From: Streptomyces caeruleatus
GTDB lineage: Bacteria; Actinomycetota; Actinomycetes; Streptomycetales; Streptomycetaceae
Direction of reading: 5' to 3'
DNA: 64,000 bases
Assembly (NCBI RefSeq): GCF_001514235.1
Contig: NZ_KQ948930.1
Span: forward strand, 342,522 to 406,521
Below are positions 24,203 through 33,757 of this stretch, in pieces (within the stretch, counting starts at the first letter, position 1; every line of letters starts with the position of its first letter). Made by a program: the position numbers and the translations under genes. The notes under the pieces are model-generated. The model had not been told where the DNA came from, ran no database searches, and saw nothing but the letters and a program-made list of their open reading frames with translations.

Positions 24203-25570
24203 CTACGCGCCCAGCGCCCGCGACACCGTGTAGATCACGAGCCCGGCGAGCGAGCCGACCACCGTGCCGTTGATCCGGATGAACTGGAGGTCGCGGCCGA
24301 TGTGCGCCTCGATCTTGCGCGTCGTGTGCTCGGCGTCCCAGCCGGCCACGGTGTCGGTGATCAGGGAGGTGATCTCCTTGCGGTAGGTGGTGACGACGTA
24401 CACCGCCGCGCCCTCCACCCAGCTGTCGACCTTGGCCTGGAGCCGCGGCTCGACCGCCATCCGCGCGCCCAGCGACAGCAGCGAGGCACGCACGCGCAGC
24501 CGCAGCTCGCTGCGCTCGTCCTCGGCCGCCGAGACGATCATCGAGCGTACGGCGGTCCACGCGGACGCGATCAGGTCCTGGACCTCGCCGCGCCCCAGCA
24601 CCTCGCCCTTGAGCCGCTCGACCCGCGCGCGGGTGTCGGTGTCGGACTGGAGGTCGGAGGCGAAGTCGGTGAGGAAGCGGTCGAGGGCGCCACGGGCCGG
24701 GTGGGAGGGCATGTCGCGCATCTCGGTGACGAAGCGGAGCAGCTCCTTGTAGACCCGCTCACCGACCCTCTTGTCGACGAACTTCGGGGTCCAGCCGGGG
24801 GCGCCGCCCTGCACCGCGTGCATGATCTCGTCGTCGTGCAGGATCAGCCAGTTCTGCGCGCGGGCGACGATCAGGTCGACGGCCCGCTTGTGGCCGCCGT
24901 CGGCGACGATCTTCTCCAGCATCTTCCCTATGCCGGGCGCGATCTCCTGGGCGTCGGCGCGCCGGGTGATCGCCTCGCCCACGACCGCCTGGACGTCCGA
25001 GTCCCGCATGACCGTCAGGGCGCCCCGGAGCGCCGCCGACAGCTCGGCGGTCACCCGGTCGGCGTGCTCGGGGTCGGCCAGCCAGGCGCCGAGGCGACTG
25101 CCGATGCCGACGGCGCGCAGGCGTTGTCGTACGACGTCCTCGGAGAGGAAGTTCTCGCCGACGAACTCGCCCAGGGAGATGCCCAGCTGGTCCTTCTTGT
25201 TGGGGATGATCGCGGTGTGCGGGATGGGCAGGCCGAGGGGGTGGCGGAACAGGGCCGTGACCGCGAACCAGTCGGCGAGCGCGCCGACCATGCCGGCCTC
25301 GGCGGCCGCCGCGACGTAGTGCGCCCAGTCGCCGGCGCCCTGGTTCGAGGCGACCTTGGCGAGGACGTACACGAGTGCCACGAAGAGCAGCAGCCCGGTC
25401 GCGGTGATCTTCATGCGCCGTACGCCGCGCTGCTTCTCCTCGTCGGCGGCGGTGAACGTGTTCATCGCACGAACGGCCGAGGCGGGGACGCGCCGGTTAT
25501 CGGCGGCATCCGACCGGGCATGCATCTCTACGCCAGGCGTTCCCGTTTCATCCGGATCTGTACGTTCCAT
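24203..25570 (-). CDS. DUF445 membrane protein
   Basis: 455 aa from ATG 25570 (GGAG upstream; ATG 25462 is an alternative closer to the conserved start). N-terminal membrane helix (GLLLFVALVYVLAKV) followed by the family signature AAAEAGMVGALADWFAVTALFRHPLGLPIPHTAIIPNKK (in parts) and LGEFVGENFL. The middle is a long helical region and the C-terminus has another membrane helix (GTVVGSLAGLVIYTVSRAL). DUF445 proteins are widespread envelope proteins of unknown mechanism. Upstream, 25571-25804 carries only the promoter area of the divergent SGNH gene. Confidence 0.88.
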   Translation of the reverse strand: MERTDPDETGTPGVEMHARSDAADNRRVPASAVRAMNTFTAADEEKQRGVRRMKITATGLLLFVALVYVLAKVASNQGAGDWAHYVAAAAEAGMVGALADWFAVTALFRHPLGLPIPHTAIIPNKKDQLGISLGEFVGENFLSEDVVRQRLRAVGIGSRLGAWLADPEHADRVTAELSAALRGALTVMRDSDVQAVVGEAITRRADAQEIAPGIGKMLEKIVADGGHKRAVDLIVARAQNWLILHDDEIMHAVQGGAPGWTPKFVDKRVGERVYKELLRFVTEMRDMPSHPARGALDRFLTDFASDLQSDTDTRARVERLKGEVLGRGEVQDLIASAWTAVRSMIVSAAEDERSELRLRVRASLLSLGARMAVEPRLQAKVDSWVEGAAVYVVTTYRKEITSLITDTVAGWDAEHTTRKIEAHIGRDLQFIRINGTVVGSLAGLVIYTVSRALGA

Positions 25571-25804
25571 TCCGCTCCACCCGTCCAGGATCCCCCGCAA
25601 CACATTGTCCCTTCCTGACCGACTCCTGGAACGAACCAAGAGTTCCCGGCGTCTGTTCCGGTGGGGGGAGGTCGATGGCGAAGTCCGGGTGAACTCCGGC
25701 GGCCCAATGGGGGGTCTGTGCAACTCCTCTCTGCCTTATGACGCATCATGAGGTGATCACATCGGAGCCTCGGGCTCCCATCCGCCCGAGGAGATACGCA
25801 CCGC

Positions 25805-27142
25805 ATGACCAGGCATTACGGTTATGCCCTGCTTTCGGAGGTAATCGCCCTGATCGTGGCGGTCTCGACCGCCATATATGTCGGAGTCGCCTCCGACGAG
25901 GGCAGCGCCACCCACAGGACCGCTCCCGTCCGTGAAGGCGCGCCGCGCGACCCCGCCGCACCCGCCTCCACCGGCATCTGGGTCGGCGCCTGGTCCGCCT
26001 CGCCGGTCGGCGCCGAGCCCGGCACCGAGGTCGAGGGCCTGGCGGGCCGTTCGGTGCGCAACGTCGTCCACACGAGTGTCGGCGGCACGAGCGTGCGGAT
26101 CACGCTGTCCAACCTCTACGGCCAGTCCGCGCTGACCCTCACGCACGCGTCGATCGCGGTCGCCGCGGGCACCGGGACCGCGGCGGCCGTCGCGGACACC
26201 ATGCGGCGGCTGACCTTCGGCGGCGGCGCCAGTGTCGTCATCCCGCCCGGGCGGCAGGTGCTGAGCGACGCCGTGCGCCTCGCGATCCCCGCGGACACCG
26301 ACATCCTCGTCACCACCTTCTCGCCCACCCCGTCCGGCCCGGTGACCTTCCACCCGCACGCCCGCCAGACCAGTTACGTCGCGGAGGGCGACCTCACCGA
26401 GGACACGACCGGAGTGGCGTACACCGGGAAGGTCGGCTCCTGGCGCTACCTGACCGCGCTGGACGTCCTCAGCCACGAGTCCGACGGCACCGTCGTGGTC
26501 TTCGGCGACTCCCTGACCGACGGCATCACGTCCACCGAGAACGCCAACCGCCGCTGGACGGACGTCCTCTCGCGCCGGCTGCGCGCGGCGGTCGCGGCCG
26601 GCCAGGACGTGCCGCGCTACAGCGTCGTCAACCAGGGCATCAGCGGCAACCAGATCCTCGCCAGCGGCGCCGGGCGCCCGGCCGACAACCAGGCGGGCGT
26701 CGGCCGCTTCCACCGCGACGTCCTCTCCCGGACGAACGTCAAGGTCGTCGTCATCGACCTCGGCGTCAACGACATCCTGCGCACCCCGAAGCTCGCCGAC
26801 CCGAGCCGCATCCTGAACGGCCTGCGCACCCTGGTCCGCCAGGCCCACGCCCGCGGCCTGAAGGTCATCGGCGCCACCCTGATGCCGTTCCAGGGCCACC
26901 GCGGCTACACCGACGCCCGCGAGAACGTACGCCAGCGGATCAACGCCCAGATCCGCACCGGCAAGGTATTCGACGCGGTCGTCGACTTCGACCAGGCCCT
27001 GCGGGACCCGTACAACCCCCGCAAGTTCCGCCCCGACTACGACTCGGGGGACCATCTCCACCCGAGCGACAGGGGCTACGAGCGGATGGCGGAGACCTTC
27101 GACCTCAAGGACCTGAAGGGCGCGGCCCCAGCGGAGCTGTAG
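25805..27142 (+). CDS. SGNH/GDSL hydrolase, secreted
   Basis: 445 aa, GAGGAG upstream. N-terminal hydrophobic anchor or signal (ALLSEVIALIVAVSTAIYV). Catalytic blocks: GDSLTDG (Ser nucleophile), NQGISGNQ (oxyanion Gly/Asn), GVNDILR, and DHLHPSDRGY (Asp/His). The region before block I (about 55-220) is a beta-rich domain often present in Streptomyces GDSL esterases (VGAWSASPVG). Likely an extracellular esterase or lipase-like enzyme. Confidence 0.9.
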   Translation: MTRHYGYALLSEVIALIVAVSTAIYVGVASDEGSATHRTAPVREGAPRDPAAPASTGIWVGAWSASPVGAEPGTEVEGLAGRSVRNVVHTSVGGTSVRITLSNLYGQSALTLTHASIAVAAGTGTAAAVADTMRRLTFGGGASVVIPPGRQVLSDAVRLAIPADTDILVTTFSPTPSGPVTFHPHARQTSYVAEGDLTEDTTGVAYTGKVGSWRYLTALDVLSHESDGTVVVFGDSLTDGITSTENANRRWTDVLSRRLRAAVAAGQDVPRYSVVNQGISGNQILASGAGRPADNQAGVGRFHRDVLSRTNVKVVVIDLGVNDILRTPKLADPSRILNGLRTLVRQAHARGLKVIGATLMPFQGHRGYTDARENVRQRINAQIRTGKVFDAVVDFDQALRDPYNPRKFRPDYDSGDHLHPSDRGYERMAETFDLKDLKGAAPAEL

Positions 27143-27185
27143 CGGCCACGGGGAGCTGTGCGGACATCCGGCCCCGGCTGCCGGC

Positions 27186-27980
27186 TCAGTCCTCGCCCCG
27201 CTCCCGGGCCCCCCGCTTCCCGTGCCGCCACAGGTCCCGGTGCTCCTCCAGCATCTCCCGGTGCGTCTCGTACCGCCCGTCCCGGACCGACTCCCGCAGG
27301 TCCCGTCGCTCCTCGCGTCGCGCGAGCCTTTCCCGGCGGCGCTCCTCGCGGAGCTCCTGACGCTGTTCCCGCGTGCGCTTGCGCTCGACGCCGACGCCGC
27401 CCCAGAAGGCGAACCCGGTCACGATCACCCGGGGCGCGCCGGGATCCCCGGCGACCCCTTGCTCACGGTGGTCGAAACTGCCCATGATCCCGATCCCGCG
27501 CACCACGACCTCGACCCCGGGCGGCACCACGATCTGCACGCCGCCCATGATCGCGACGCAGTTGATCACGATCTCCCGGTCCGCGAAGTCCGCCTCCCGC
27601 AGATCGATCGTCCCGCCGCCCCAGAAGGCGACACAGTCGAACCGCTTCGGTGCCGTCCACCGCCCCTTGCGCTGGAACTCCGACATCACGGCGACGCCCC
27701 ACGCCGACGACCCCTCGCCGCCGACGACCCGCTCGGCCCAACTCGCGTCCGAGCCGGCCGACTTCTTCACCATGTCGACCTTCGGAACGGCCACGACGCC
27801 GACGGGCAGGTCACGGGTCAGCGGGGCCAGTTCGCCGTACGTGCGAGCCTTGTACGTGGCGTCCAGGCGTTCCTCGAACTCCTCCATGTCGAGACGCCCC
27901 TCCGCGAGGGCGTCCTGCAGGACCTCAACGACTCGTTCACGATCTGCGTCGGAGGCGCGAAGCTCGGCATCGTCGGTCAT
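27186..27980 (-). CDS. DUF1707 protein with LiaF-like C-terminal domain
   Basis: 264 aa. DUF1707 (SHOCT-like) at 7-60: RASDADRERVVEVLQDALAEGRL, EEFEERLDATYKARTYGEL, LTRDLP. The second domain has repeated glycine strands (FDCVAFWGGGTIDLREADF, CVAIMGGVQIVVPPGVEVV, GIGIMGSFDH, GFAFWGGVGV) as in the LiaF/DUF2154 beta-solenoid. The C-terminal 60 residues are an Arg/Glu-rich charged helix. Possible envelope-stress partner. Confidence 0.88.
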   Translation of the reverse strand: MTDDAELRASDADRERVVEVLQDALAEGRLDMEEFEERLDATYKARTYGELAPLTRDLPVGVVAVPKVDMVKKSAGSDASWAERVVGGEGSSAWGVAVMSEFQRKGRWTAPKRFDCVAFWGGGTIDLREADFADREIVINCVAIMGGVQIVVPPGVEVVVRGIGIMGSFDHREQGVAGDPGAPRVIVTGFAFWGGVGVERKRTREQRQELREERRRERLARREERRDLRESVRDGRYETHREMLEEHRDLWRHGKRGARERGED

Positions 27981-28013
27981 GTACAGCAGCCTACGAGCTA
28001 CCCCGCCCCGGGG

Positions 28014-29030
28014 CTACGAGATCGCCCGCTCCGCCTGCTCCGCGTACATCTTGGCGATCACGGTCTCGATGTCCGGCTCCCGCACCGACAGGTCCACCAG
28101 CGGATACTCCGCCGCCACCCGCGCCACCAGCACCGCCGCCGACTCGGCCGCCGGGAACGCCAGCCACTGCCGCGGCCCCTCCACCTTCACCACGCGCGCG
28201 GGCGGCACCTCGATCGGCGGCAGCTCCCGCTCCAGGTCGACGACCAGGACGCGCTCGCTGTCCCCCACCTCGTGCAGGCCGGCCAGCGGACCGTCGTACA
28301 TCAGCCGCCCGTGGTCGATGACCATCACCCGTGAGCACAGCTGCTCGATGTCCTGGAGGTCGTGCGTGGTCAGCAGCACCGTCGTGCCCCGCTCGGCGTT
28401 CAACTCCCGCAGGAACTCCCGGACCCTGGCCTTCGAGATGACGTCCAGGCCGATCGTCGGCTCGTCCAGGTACAGCACCTCCGGATCGTGCAGCAGCGCC
28501 GCCGCGATGTCGCCGCGCATCCGCTGCCCGAGGGAGAGCTGGCGCACCGGGACGTCCAACAGGGCGGACAGGTCGAGGAGTTCGACCAGACGGTCCAGGT
28601 TCTCCCGGTAACGGGCGTCCGGGATGCGGTACATGCGGTGCATCAGCTTGTACGAGTCGAGCAGCGGGAGGTCCCACCACAGGGTGGTGCGCTGGCCGAA
28701 GACGACGCCGATGCGGTGCGCGAGCCGGGTGCGCTCGCGGGACGGGTCGATGCCGGCCACGCGCAGCCGGCCGCCGCTCGGGGTCAGGATGCCGGTCAGC
28801 ATCTTGATCGTCGTCGACTTCCCGGCGCCGTTCGGCCCGATGTAGCCGACCATCTCGCCGCGCGGCACGGTGAAGGAGATCGAGTCGACGGCCCGCACCT
28901 GCCGCCGCTCCCGCTTCAGGAAACCGGTCTTCTTGCGTACGTCGAAGACCTTCTCGACACCGTCGAGTTCGATGAACGCGTCCGTGTCCGCCCCGGCTTG
29001 CGTGCTCGGGTCCGTGTTCGTGTCCGCCAT
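28014..29030 (-). CDS. ABC-2 exporter ATPase
   Basis: 338 aa. Walker A GPNGAGKST at about 65-73, Q-loop VVFGQRTTLWWD, signature LSLGQ, Walker B VLYLDEPTIGLD, H-loop TTHD. The WWDLPLLDSYKLMHRMY segment after the Q-loop is typical of the subfamily paired with DUF1.. ABC2_membrane_6-type permeases (compare natA/NodI). Third gene of an export operon with two permeases upstream (29040-30711). Substrate unknown. Confidence 0.92.
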   Translation of the reverse strand: MADTNTDPSTQAGADTDAFIELDGVEKVFDVRKKTGFLKRERRQVRAVDSISFTVPRGEMVGYIGPNGAGKSTTIKMLTGILTPSGGRLRVAGIDPSRERTRLAHRIGVVFGQRTTLWWDLPLLDSYKLMHRMYRIPDARYRENLDRLVELLDLSALLDVPVRQLSLGQRMRGDIAAALLHDPEVLYLDEPTIGLDVISKARVREFLRELNAERGTTVLLTTHDLQDIEQLCSRVMVIDHGRLMYDGPLAGLHEVGDSERVLVVDLERELPPIEVPPARVVKVEGPRQWLAFPAAESAAVLVARVAAEYPLVDLSVREPDIETVIAKMYAEQAERAIS

Positions 29031-29039
29031 GGTCCGCCC

Positions 29040-29918
29040 CTAACTTCCCGTACTCCGATACGACCGCAGCCCGGCCCGCCACGCCAGACCGGCCAGCGCA
29101 CAGCACACCGCCGCCACCAGCGGCGACAAGAAGGCCGCCCAGTGCGGCAGGTCGAGCGGATACGGCCGCTCCAGCACATAGGCGGCCGGCACCCAGTTGA
29201 CGAAGGCGAGCGGCAGCAGGAACGTCACCCCGCGCACGAAGTCCTTGCCGAACACGGTCGGCGGGTACTGCAGCAGCGTGGTGCCGCCGTACGTGAACGC
29301 GTTCTGCACCTCGGCCGCGTCCTGCGCCAGGAACTGGAACGCCGCGCCCGCCACGAACAGCGCGCAGAAGATCACCCCGCCGCTGACCAGCATCATCGGC
29401 ACCAGCAGCACCTTCGCCGCGGTCCAGTCGACGTCGACGGTCAACAGCGCCCAGACCAGCACCAGCACGCCCTGGGTGATCCGGCCCAGCCGGCGCAGCG
29501 CGAAGTGGTCGGCCGCGACCTGGGCGAGCACCGGGGCGGGCCGCACCAGCAGGATGTCGAAGGAGCCGTCGCGCATCCGGCCGCCCAGGACGTCCATCGA
29601 GCCGAACGTCAGATCGGCGAGCCCGAACGCGGTCGCCGACAGCCCGTACAGGAAGGCGACCTCGGGCAGCGACCAGCCGCCCAGCGAGTCGACCTGCGAG
29701 AACATCAGCAGGATCGCCACGAAGTCCAGGCCGGTCACCAGCAGGTTGCCGAGGACCGTGATGACGAAGGACGTCCGGTAGGTCATGGAGGACCGGATCC
29801 ACATCCCGGCGATCAGCCGGTAGGCCCGCAGCGCCTCACCCGCCCTGGATCCCCCGAAGGGCTCGCCCGCCCCGGTTCCGGCGGTCCGGGCCGTTCCGCT
29901 CGCGGAGGTCTCAACCAC
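29040..29918 (-). CDS. ABC-2 exporter permease 2
   Basis: 292 aa, about six membrane helices (TSFVITVLGNLLVTGLDFVAI, VAFLYGLSATAFGLADL, GVLVLVWALLTVDV, VPMMLVSGGVIFCALFVAGA, FLLPLAFVNWVPAAYVLE and the C-terminal one). Contains GRMRDGSFDILLVRPAPVL, the conserved cytoplasmic loop of ABC2_membrane_6 permeases. Start overlaps the stop of permease 1 by 8 nt; the ATPase follows 9 nt downstream. N-terminal 35 residues are Gly/Ala/Thr-rich. Confidence 0.88.
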   Translation of the reverse strand: MVETSASGTARTAGTGAGEPFGGSRAGEALRAYRLIAGMWIRSSMTYRTSFVITVLGNLLVTGLDFVAILLMFSQVDSLGGWSLPEVAFLYGLSATAFGLADLTFGSMDVLGGRMRDGSFDILLVRPAPVLAQVAADHFALRRLGRITQGVLVLVWALLTVDVDWTAAKVLLVPMMLVSGGVIFCALFVAGAAFQFLAQDAAEVQNAFTYGGTTLLQYPPTVFGKDFVRGVTFLLPLAFVNWVPAAYVLERPYPLDLPHWAAFLSPLVAAVCCALAGLAWRAGLRSYRSTGS

Positions 29919-30711
29919 CCTGCACCACCACCCGCCGCGTCGCCGCCGACTGCACGAGCCGTCCGGCCGCGAGCAGCACCACCGCCCACGCCGCCTGGAA
30001 GGCGTACGCCCGCCAGGGGTCGGTCTCCCCCATCAGCACGTCCGCCGGCATCTGGAGCTGCGCCGCCCACGGCAGTACCCGCACGATCTCGCCGAAGGCG
30101 CCCGGGAAGGCGTTCAGGGGCAGCACCATGCCGGAGAAGAAGATCCCGGTGATCATCAACGCCTGGTTGACGCCCATGCCGTCCATGAGCCAGAACACGC
30201 TCAGGGCCGCCAGATAGCGGATCGCGAAGCTGACGACCGTCGCGAGCAGCAGGGTCACCACGAAGGCCAGCCACGGAGTGATCTCCGTCGGCAGCGCCAT
30301 CGGGAAGAACACGGCGCCGAACAGGAACGGGAGCACACCGCGTCCCAGCATCTGGAACAGCGCCCGCCCCACGTCGCCCGCCAGCCACCAGAGTTGGAGA
30401 TCGGCCGGCCGGTACAGGTCGACGGCGATCTCACCCGTGCGGATGCGCTCCATCAGGTCCTTCTCGGCGCCGCCGCCCTGGATGGCCAGGGTCGCGTAGA
30501 GGCACTGCCCGAGCCACACATAGGTGACGGCCTGCGCCTGGCCGTAGCCGCCGAGATGCGGCTTCTCGTCCCACAGCGCCAGGTAGGTGTAGACGAGGAT
30601 CACGCCGAAGACGGTGTTGGTGAACACCCCGGCCGCCGTCGCCGCCCGATAGGTCGCGTATCTTCTGAATCCGCCCACAGCGACGGCTAAGTACAACCGC
30701 CCCGATCCCAC
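29911..30711 (-). CDS. ABC-2 exporter permease 1
   Basis: 266 aa from GTG 30711, chosen because AGGAGG lies 9 nt upstream (GTG 30717 and 30741 are alternatives). Six membrane segments: AGVFTNTVFGVILVYTYLAL, VTYVWLGQCLYATLAI, FQMLGRGVLPFLFGAVFF, LAFVVTLLLATVVSFAI, ALMITGIFFSGMVLPLNAF and the C-terminal helix. The loop ERIRTGEIAVDLYRPADLQ matches the GSFDILLVRP loop of its partner. First gene of the exporter operon. Confidence 0.88.
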   Translation of the reverse strand: MGSGRLYLAVAVGGFRRYATYRAATAAGVFTNTVFGVILVYTYLALWDEKPHLGGYGQAQAVTYVWLGQCLYATLAIQGGGAEKDLMERIRTGEIAVDLYRPADLQLWWLAGDVGRALFQMLGRGVLPFLFGAVFFPMALPTEITPWLAFVVTLLLATVVSFAIRYLAALSVFWLMDGMGVNQALMITGIFFSGMVLPLNAFPGAFGEIVRVLPWAAQLQMPADVLMGETDPWRAYAFQAAWAVVLLAAGRLVQSAATRRVVVQGG

Positions 30712-30937
30712 ATCCACAGCCCTCCTCGCCCGCGCCGGCACCGAAGCGCAGGAGCCTAGTGCGCGCGAGGCACGGGCTGCCAGGCAATTTCCGGGCGGCG
30801 CGGCACGAGAGTCTGCTCACTTTCCGCAGACACGCTCCCGATTCCGGGAACGGAACGCCCGGTGCGAGAGTCTTCAGCAATGGGGGCGCAGTAGGCGTAC
30901 GAGGCGTACGGGAACGTACGACGCGAAACAGGAGTCC

Positions 30938-33355
30938 GTGCACGAGATGAGCGACGAGCCGCAGCCGCAGCCGCAGGCGCAGCAGCCGAACGTGAAGCCC
31001 AAGCGGCCGAAGAGGACGGGCTGGCGGCGGATCATCCCGACCTGGCGGATGGTGCTGGGCACCTTCGTCATCGGCACGCTCCTGCTCGCCGGCCTGTTCT
31101 TCCTCGGCTACTCCATGGTCAAGATCCCGCCGGCCAACGCCCTCGCGACCAAGCAGGCCAACGTCTATCTGTACGCGGACGGGTCGGTGATCGCCCGCGA
31201 CGGCGAGGTCAACCGGGAGAACGTGACGCTCGCGCAGATCTCCAAGGACGCCCAGCACGCGATCCTGGCCGCCGAGGACCGCGACTTCTACACCGAGTCC
31301 GCGATCGACCCCAAGGCGATGCTGCGCGCCGGGTGGAACACCGTCACCGGCAAGGGCAAGCAGTCGGGCTCCACGATCACCCAGCAGTACGTGAAGAACT
31401 ACTACCTGCGTCAGGAGCAGACCGTCACCCGCAAGGTGAAGGAGTTCTTCATCTCGATCAAGCTGGACCGCGAGAAGAGCAAGGACGAGATCCTCGAGGG
31501 TTACCTCAACACCAGCTTCTTCGGCCGTAACGCCTACGGCATCCAGGCCGCCGCCCAGGCCTACTACGGCATGGACGCGGGGGATCTCGACCCGGCCCGT
31601 GCCGCCTATCTGGCCGCGCTGGTCAACGCGCCCAGCGAGTACGACGTCATCGCCCACCCGGAGAACAAGTCCGCGGCGGTGGCCCGCTGGAACTACGTGC
31701 TGGACGGCATGGTCACCAAGGGCTGGCTGAAGGAGTCCGAGCGCGCGGGCATGAAGTTCCCGATGCCGAAGGAGGCCTCGACCTCCACCAACCTCTCCGG
31801 TCAGCGCGGTTACATCGTGCAGATCGTGAAGGACTATCTGACCCAGAACAGGATCGTCGACAAGGACTCCCTGGAGGCCGGCGGCTACCGCATCACCACC
31901 ACGCTCCAGAAGGACAAGCAGAACGCCTTCGTCGACGCCGTGAACGACCAGCTGATGTCCAAGCTGGACAAGAAGAACAACAAGGTCGACAACTACGTCC
32001 GCGCGGGCGGTGCCTCCGTCGACCCGAAGACCGGCAAGGTCGTCGCGATGTACAACGGCATCGACTACGTGAAGCAGTACACCCCGAACGCGACCCGCCG
32101 GGACTTCCAGGTCGGCTCCACCTTCAAGCCGTTCGTGTTCACCTCCGCCGTGGAGAACGAGTCGACCACGCAGGACGGCCGCCAGATCACCCCGAACACG
32201 ATCTATGACGGCACCAACAAGCGCCCCGTGCAGGGCTGGACCGACAGGACCTACGACCCCGAGAACGAGGACCAGCACTCCTACGGCGACATCACCGTCC
32301 GCTCGGCCACCAACAGCTCCGTCAACGCGGTGTACGCGCAGATGGCCGTCGATGTGGGCCCGGAGAAGGTGAAGGACACCGCGGTCGAGCTCGGCCTGCC
32401 CACCAGCACCCCGGAGCTGTACCCGTCCCCGTCCATCGCGCTGGGCGTGGCCACCGCCAGCGTCCTCGACATGGCGGAGGCCTACGCGACGCTCGCCAAC
32501 CACGGCAAGCACGGCACGTACACCATGATCGACCGGGTCACCAAGGACGGCGCCGACGTCATCGAGCTGCCGGAGCGCAAGACCTCCCAGGTCATCAGCC
32601 GCGAGGCCGCCGACACCACGACGTCCGTGCTCCAGAGCGTCGTCGACAGCGGCACCGCCACCGCGGCCCTCGCCGCAGGCCGTCCGGCCGCGGGCAAGAC
32701 CGGTACGGCGGAGGAGGACACCGCCGCCTGGTTCGCCGGCTACACCCCCGACCTGGCCACCGTCGTCTCCGTCATGGGCCAGGACCCGGACACGGCGAAG
32801 CACAAGTCGCTGTACGGCGTGATGGGCCTGGACCGCATCAACGGCGGTGGCGCGCCCACCGACATCTGGGCGCAGTACACGAAGACGGCGCTGAAGGACA
32901 AGCCGGTCCGCGACTTCGACCTGGAGCTCCAGGAGGGCGCCGACCAGCCGCAGTACCCGACGACGGACCCGACGCAGGGCGACCAGAGCACCGGCGGCCA
33001 GAACGACGGCGGCACCACCGGGGACCCGACGACCGGCGGCCAGGACACCGAGGGCCAGACCGGTGGCGGTGAGACGCCGGGCCAGACGGACGGCGGCACC
33101 ACGGGCGACACGACGACCGGCGGCACCGACAACGGCGGCACGACCACCGACGGTGGTACGACGGGCGACACGACGACCGGCGGGACCGACACCGGCGGCA
33201 GCACCGACGGCGGCACCACGGGCGACACGTCCACCGGCGGGACCGACACCGGGGGCAGCACGGGCGGCGACACCTCCACCGGCGGCACGGACACCGGCGG
33301 CGGAGGGACGACGGGAACCACCGTCGGACCGCAGGGCACCACCCGCAGACAGTGA
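30938..33355 (+). CDS. Bifunctional penicillin-binding protein (class A)
   Basis: 805 aa from GTG 30938 (AGGAG 3 nt upstream; ATG 30947 is equally plausible). Basic cytoplasmic tail, membrane helix at about 38-60 (MVLGTFVIGTLLLAGLFFLGY). GT51 glycosyltransferase: AAEDRDFYTE, GSTITQQYVKNYYL, KDEILEGYLNTSFFGRNAYG. Transpeptidase: STFKPF (S-x-x-K), SSVN (S-x-N), GKTGTAEED (KTG). The C-terminal 140 residues are a Gly/Thr/Asp-rich repeat (GGTTGDTTTGGTD type). Builds and cross-links peptidoglycan at the outer membrane face. The operon-free location and promoter gap 30712-30937 suggest separate control. Confidence 0.93.
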   Translation: MHEMSDEPQPQPQAQQPNVKPKRPKRTGWRRIIPTWRMVLGTFVIGTLLLAGLFFLGYSMVKIPPANALATKQANVYLYADGSVIARDGEVNRENVTLAQISKDAQHAILAAEDRDFYTESAIDPKAMLRAGWNTVTGKGKQSGSTITQQYVKNYYLRQEQTVTRKVKEFFISIKLDREKSKDEILEGYLNTSFFGRNAYGIQAAAQAYYGMDAGDLDPARAAYLAALVNAPSEYDVIAHPENKSAAVARWNYVLDGMVTKGWLKESERAGMKFPMPKEASTSTNLSGQRGYIVQIVKDYLTQNRIVDKDSLEAGGYRITTTLQKDKQNAFVDAVNDQLMSKLDKKNNKVDNYVRAGGASVDPKTGKVVAMYNGIDYVKQYTPNATRRDFQVGSTFKPFVFTSAVENESTTQDGRQITPNTIYDGTNKRPVQGWTDRTYDPENEDQHSYGDITVRSATNSSVNAVYAQMAVDVGPEKVKDTAVELGLPTSTPELYPSPSIALGVATASVLDMAEAYATLANHGKHGTYTMIDRVTKDGADVIELPERKTSQVISREAADTTTSVLQSVVDSGTATAALAAGRPAAGKTGTAEEDTAAWFAGYTPDLATVVSVMGQDPDTAKHKSLYGVMGLDRINGGGAPTDIWAQYTKTALKDKPVRDFDLELQEGADQPQYPTTDPTQGDQSTGGQNDGGTTGDPTTGGQDTEGQTGGGETPGQTDGGTTGDTTTGGTDNGGTTTDGGTTGDTTTGGTDTGGSTDGGTTGDTSTGGTDTGGSTGGDTSTGGTDTGGGGTTGTTVGPQGTTRRQ

Positions 33356-33361
33356 GGTCCG

Positions 33362-33390
33362 GGCGACCGGCTCAGTGACCGCTGGTCGCC
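33362..33390. terminator. Hairpin between convergent PBP and sugE genes
   Basis: GGCGACC at 33362-33368 pairs with GGTCGCC at 33384-33390. It overlaps the last codons of the leftward sugE remnant, so it may end the PBP transcript. Confidence 0.4.
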
Positions 33391-33723
33391 TTCAGCCCCA
33401 CGACGGCGACCAGCAGCAGGCAGACGAAGAAGATCCGCGCGGCGGTGACCGGCTCCCCCAGCACCACCATGCCGACCACCGCCGCACCGGCCGCGCCGAT
33501 GCCCACCCACACGCCGTAGGCGGTGCCGATGGGCAGGGACTTCGCGGCGTACGACAGCAGCACCATGCTGGCGACGATGCCGGCGCCGGTGAACACACTG
33601 GGGACGAGGCGGGTGAAACCGTCGGTGTACGGGGGTCTGGGGGTGTCCCCCAGATAAGCACAGCATGCCGACCGACCAGCCGACTTCCAGCAGACCGGCG
33701 ACGACGAGCAGGACCCAGGCCAT
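33372..33723 (-). pseudogene. sugE: SugE/Gdx-type SMR guanidinium exporter, disrupted
   Basis: The 5' part reads MAWVLLVVAGLLEVGWSVGM from ATG 33723 with a good ribosome site (GAGAGG). The 3' part, in another frame, reads PSVFTGAGIVASMVLLSYAA, then SLPIGTAYGVWVGIGAAGAA and VVGMVVLGEP, ending LKATSGH, a perfect SugE end. Between them, where one codon (Lys) is expected, stand 34 nt (about 33630-33663) containing CTGGGGGACACCCCCAG, a 7-bp palindrome. The net +31 shifts the frame, so the 4-helix transporter cannot be made. SugE/Gdx proteins export guanidinium; a guanidine-III-like riboswitch lies upstream. Confidence 0.8.
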
Positions 33724-33757
33724 GACGAGCACCTCTCACAAAGACGGAAACCTGGCG

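Noticed and set aside
23236-24273. 345-codon plus-strand frame opposite the MFS gene
   Set aside because: Antisense of a 12-helix transporter with clear MFS motifs.
30431-32803. 790-codon minus-strand frame opposite the penicillin-binding protein
   Set aside because: Antisense of a clearly real GT51/transpeptidase gene; Val/Gly/Leu/Asp-rich shadow composition.
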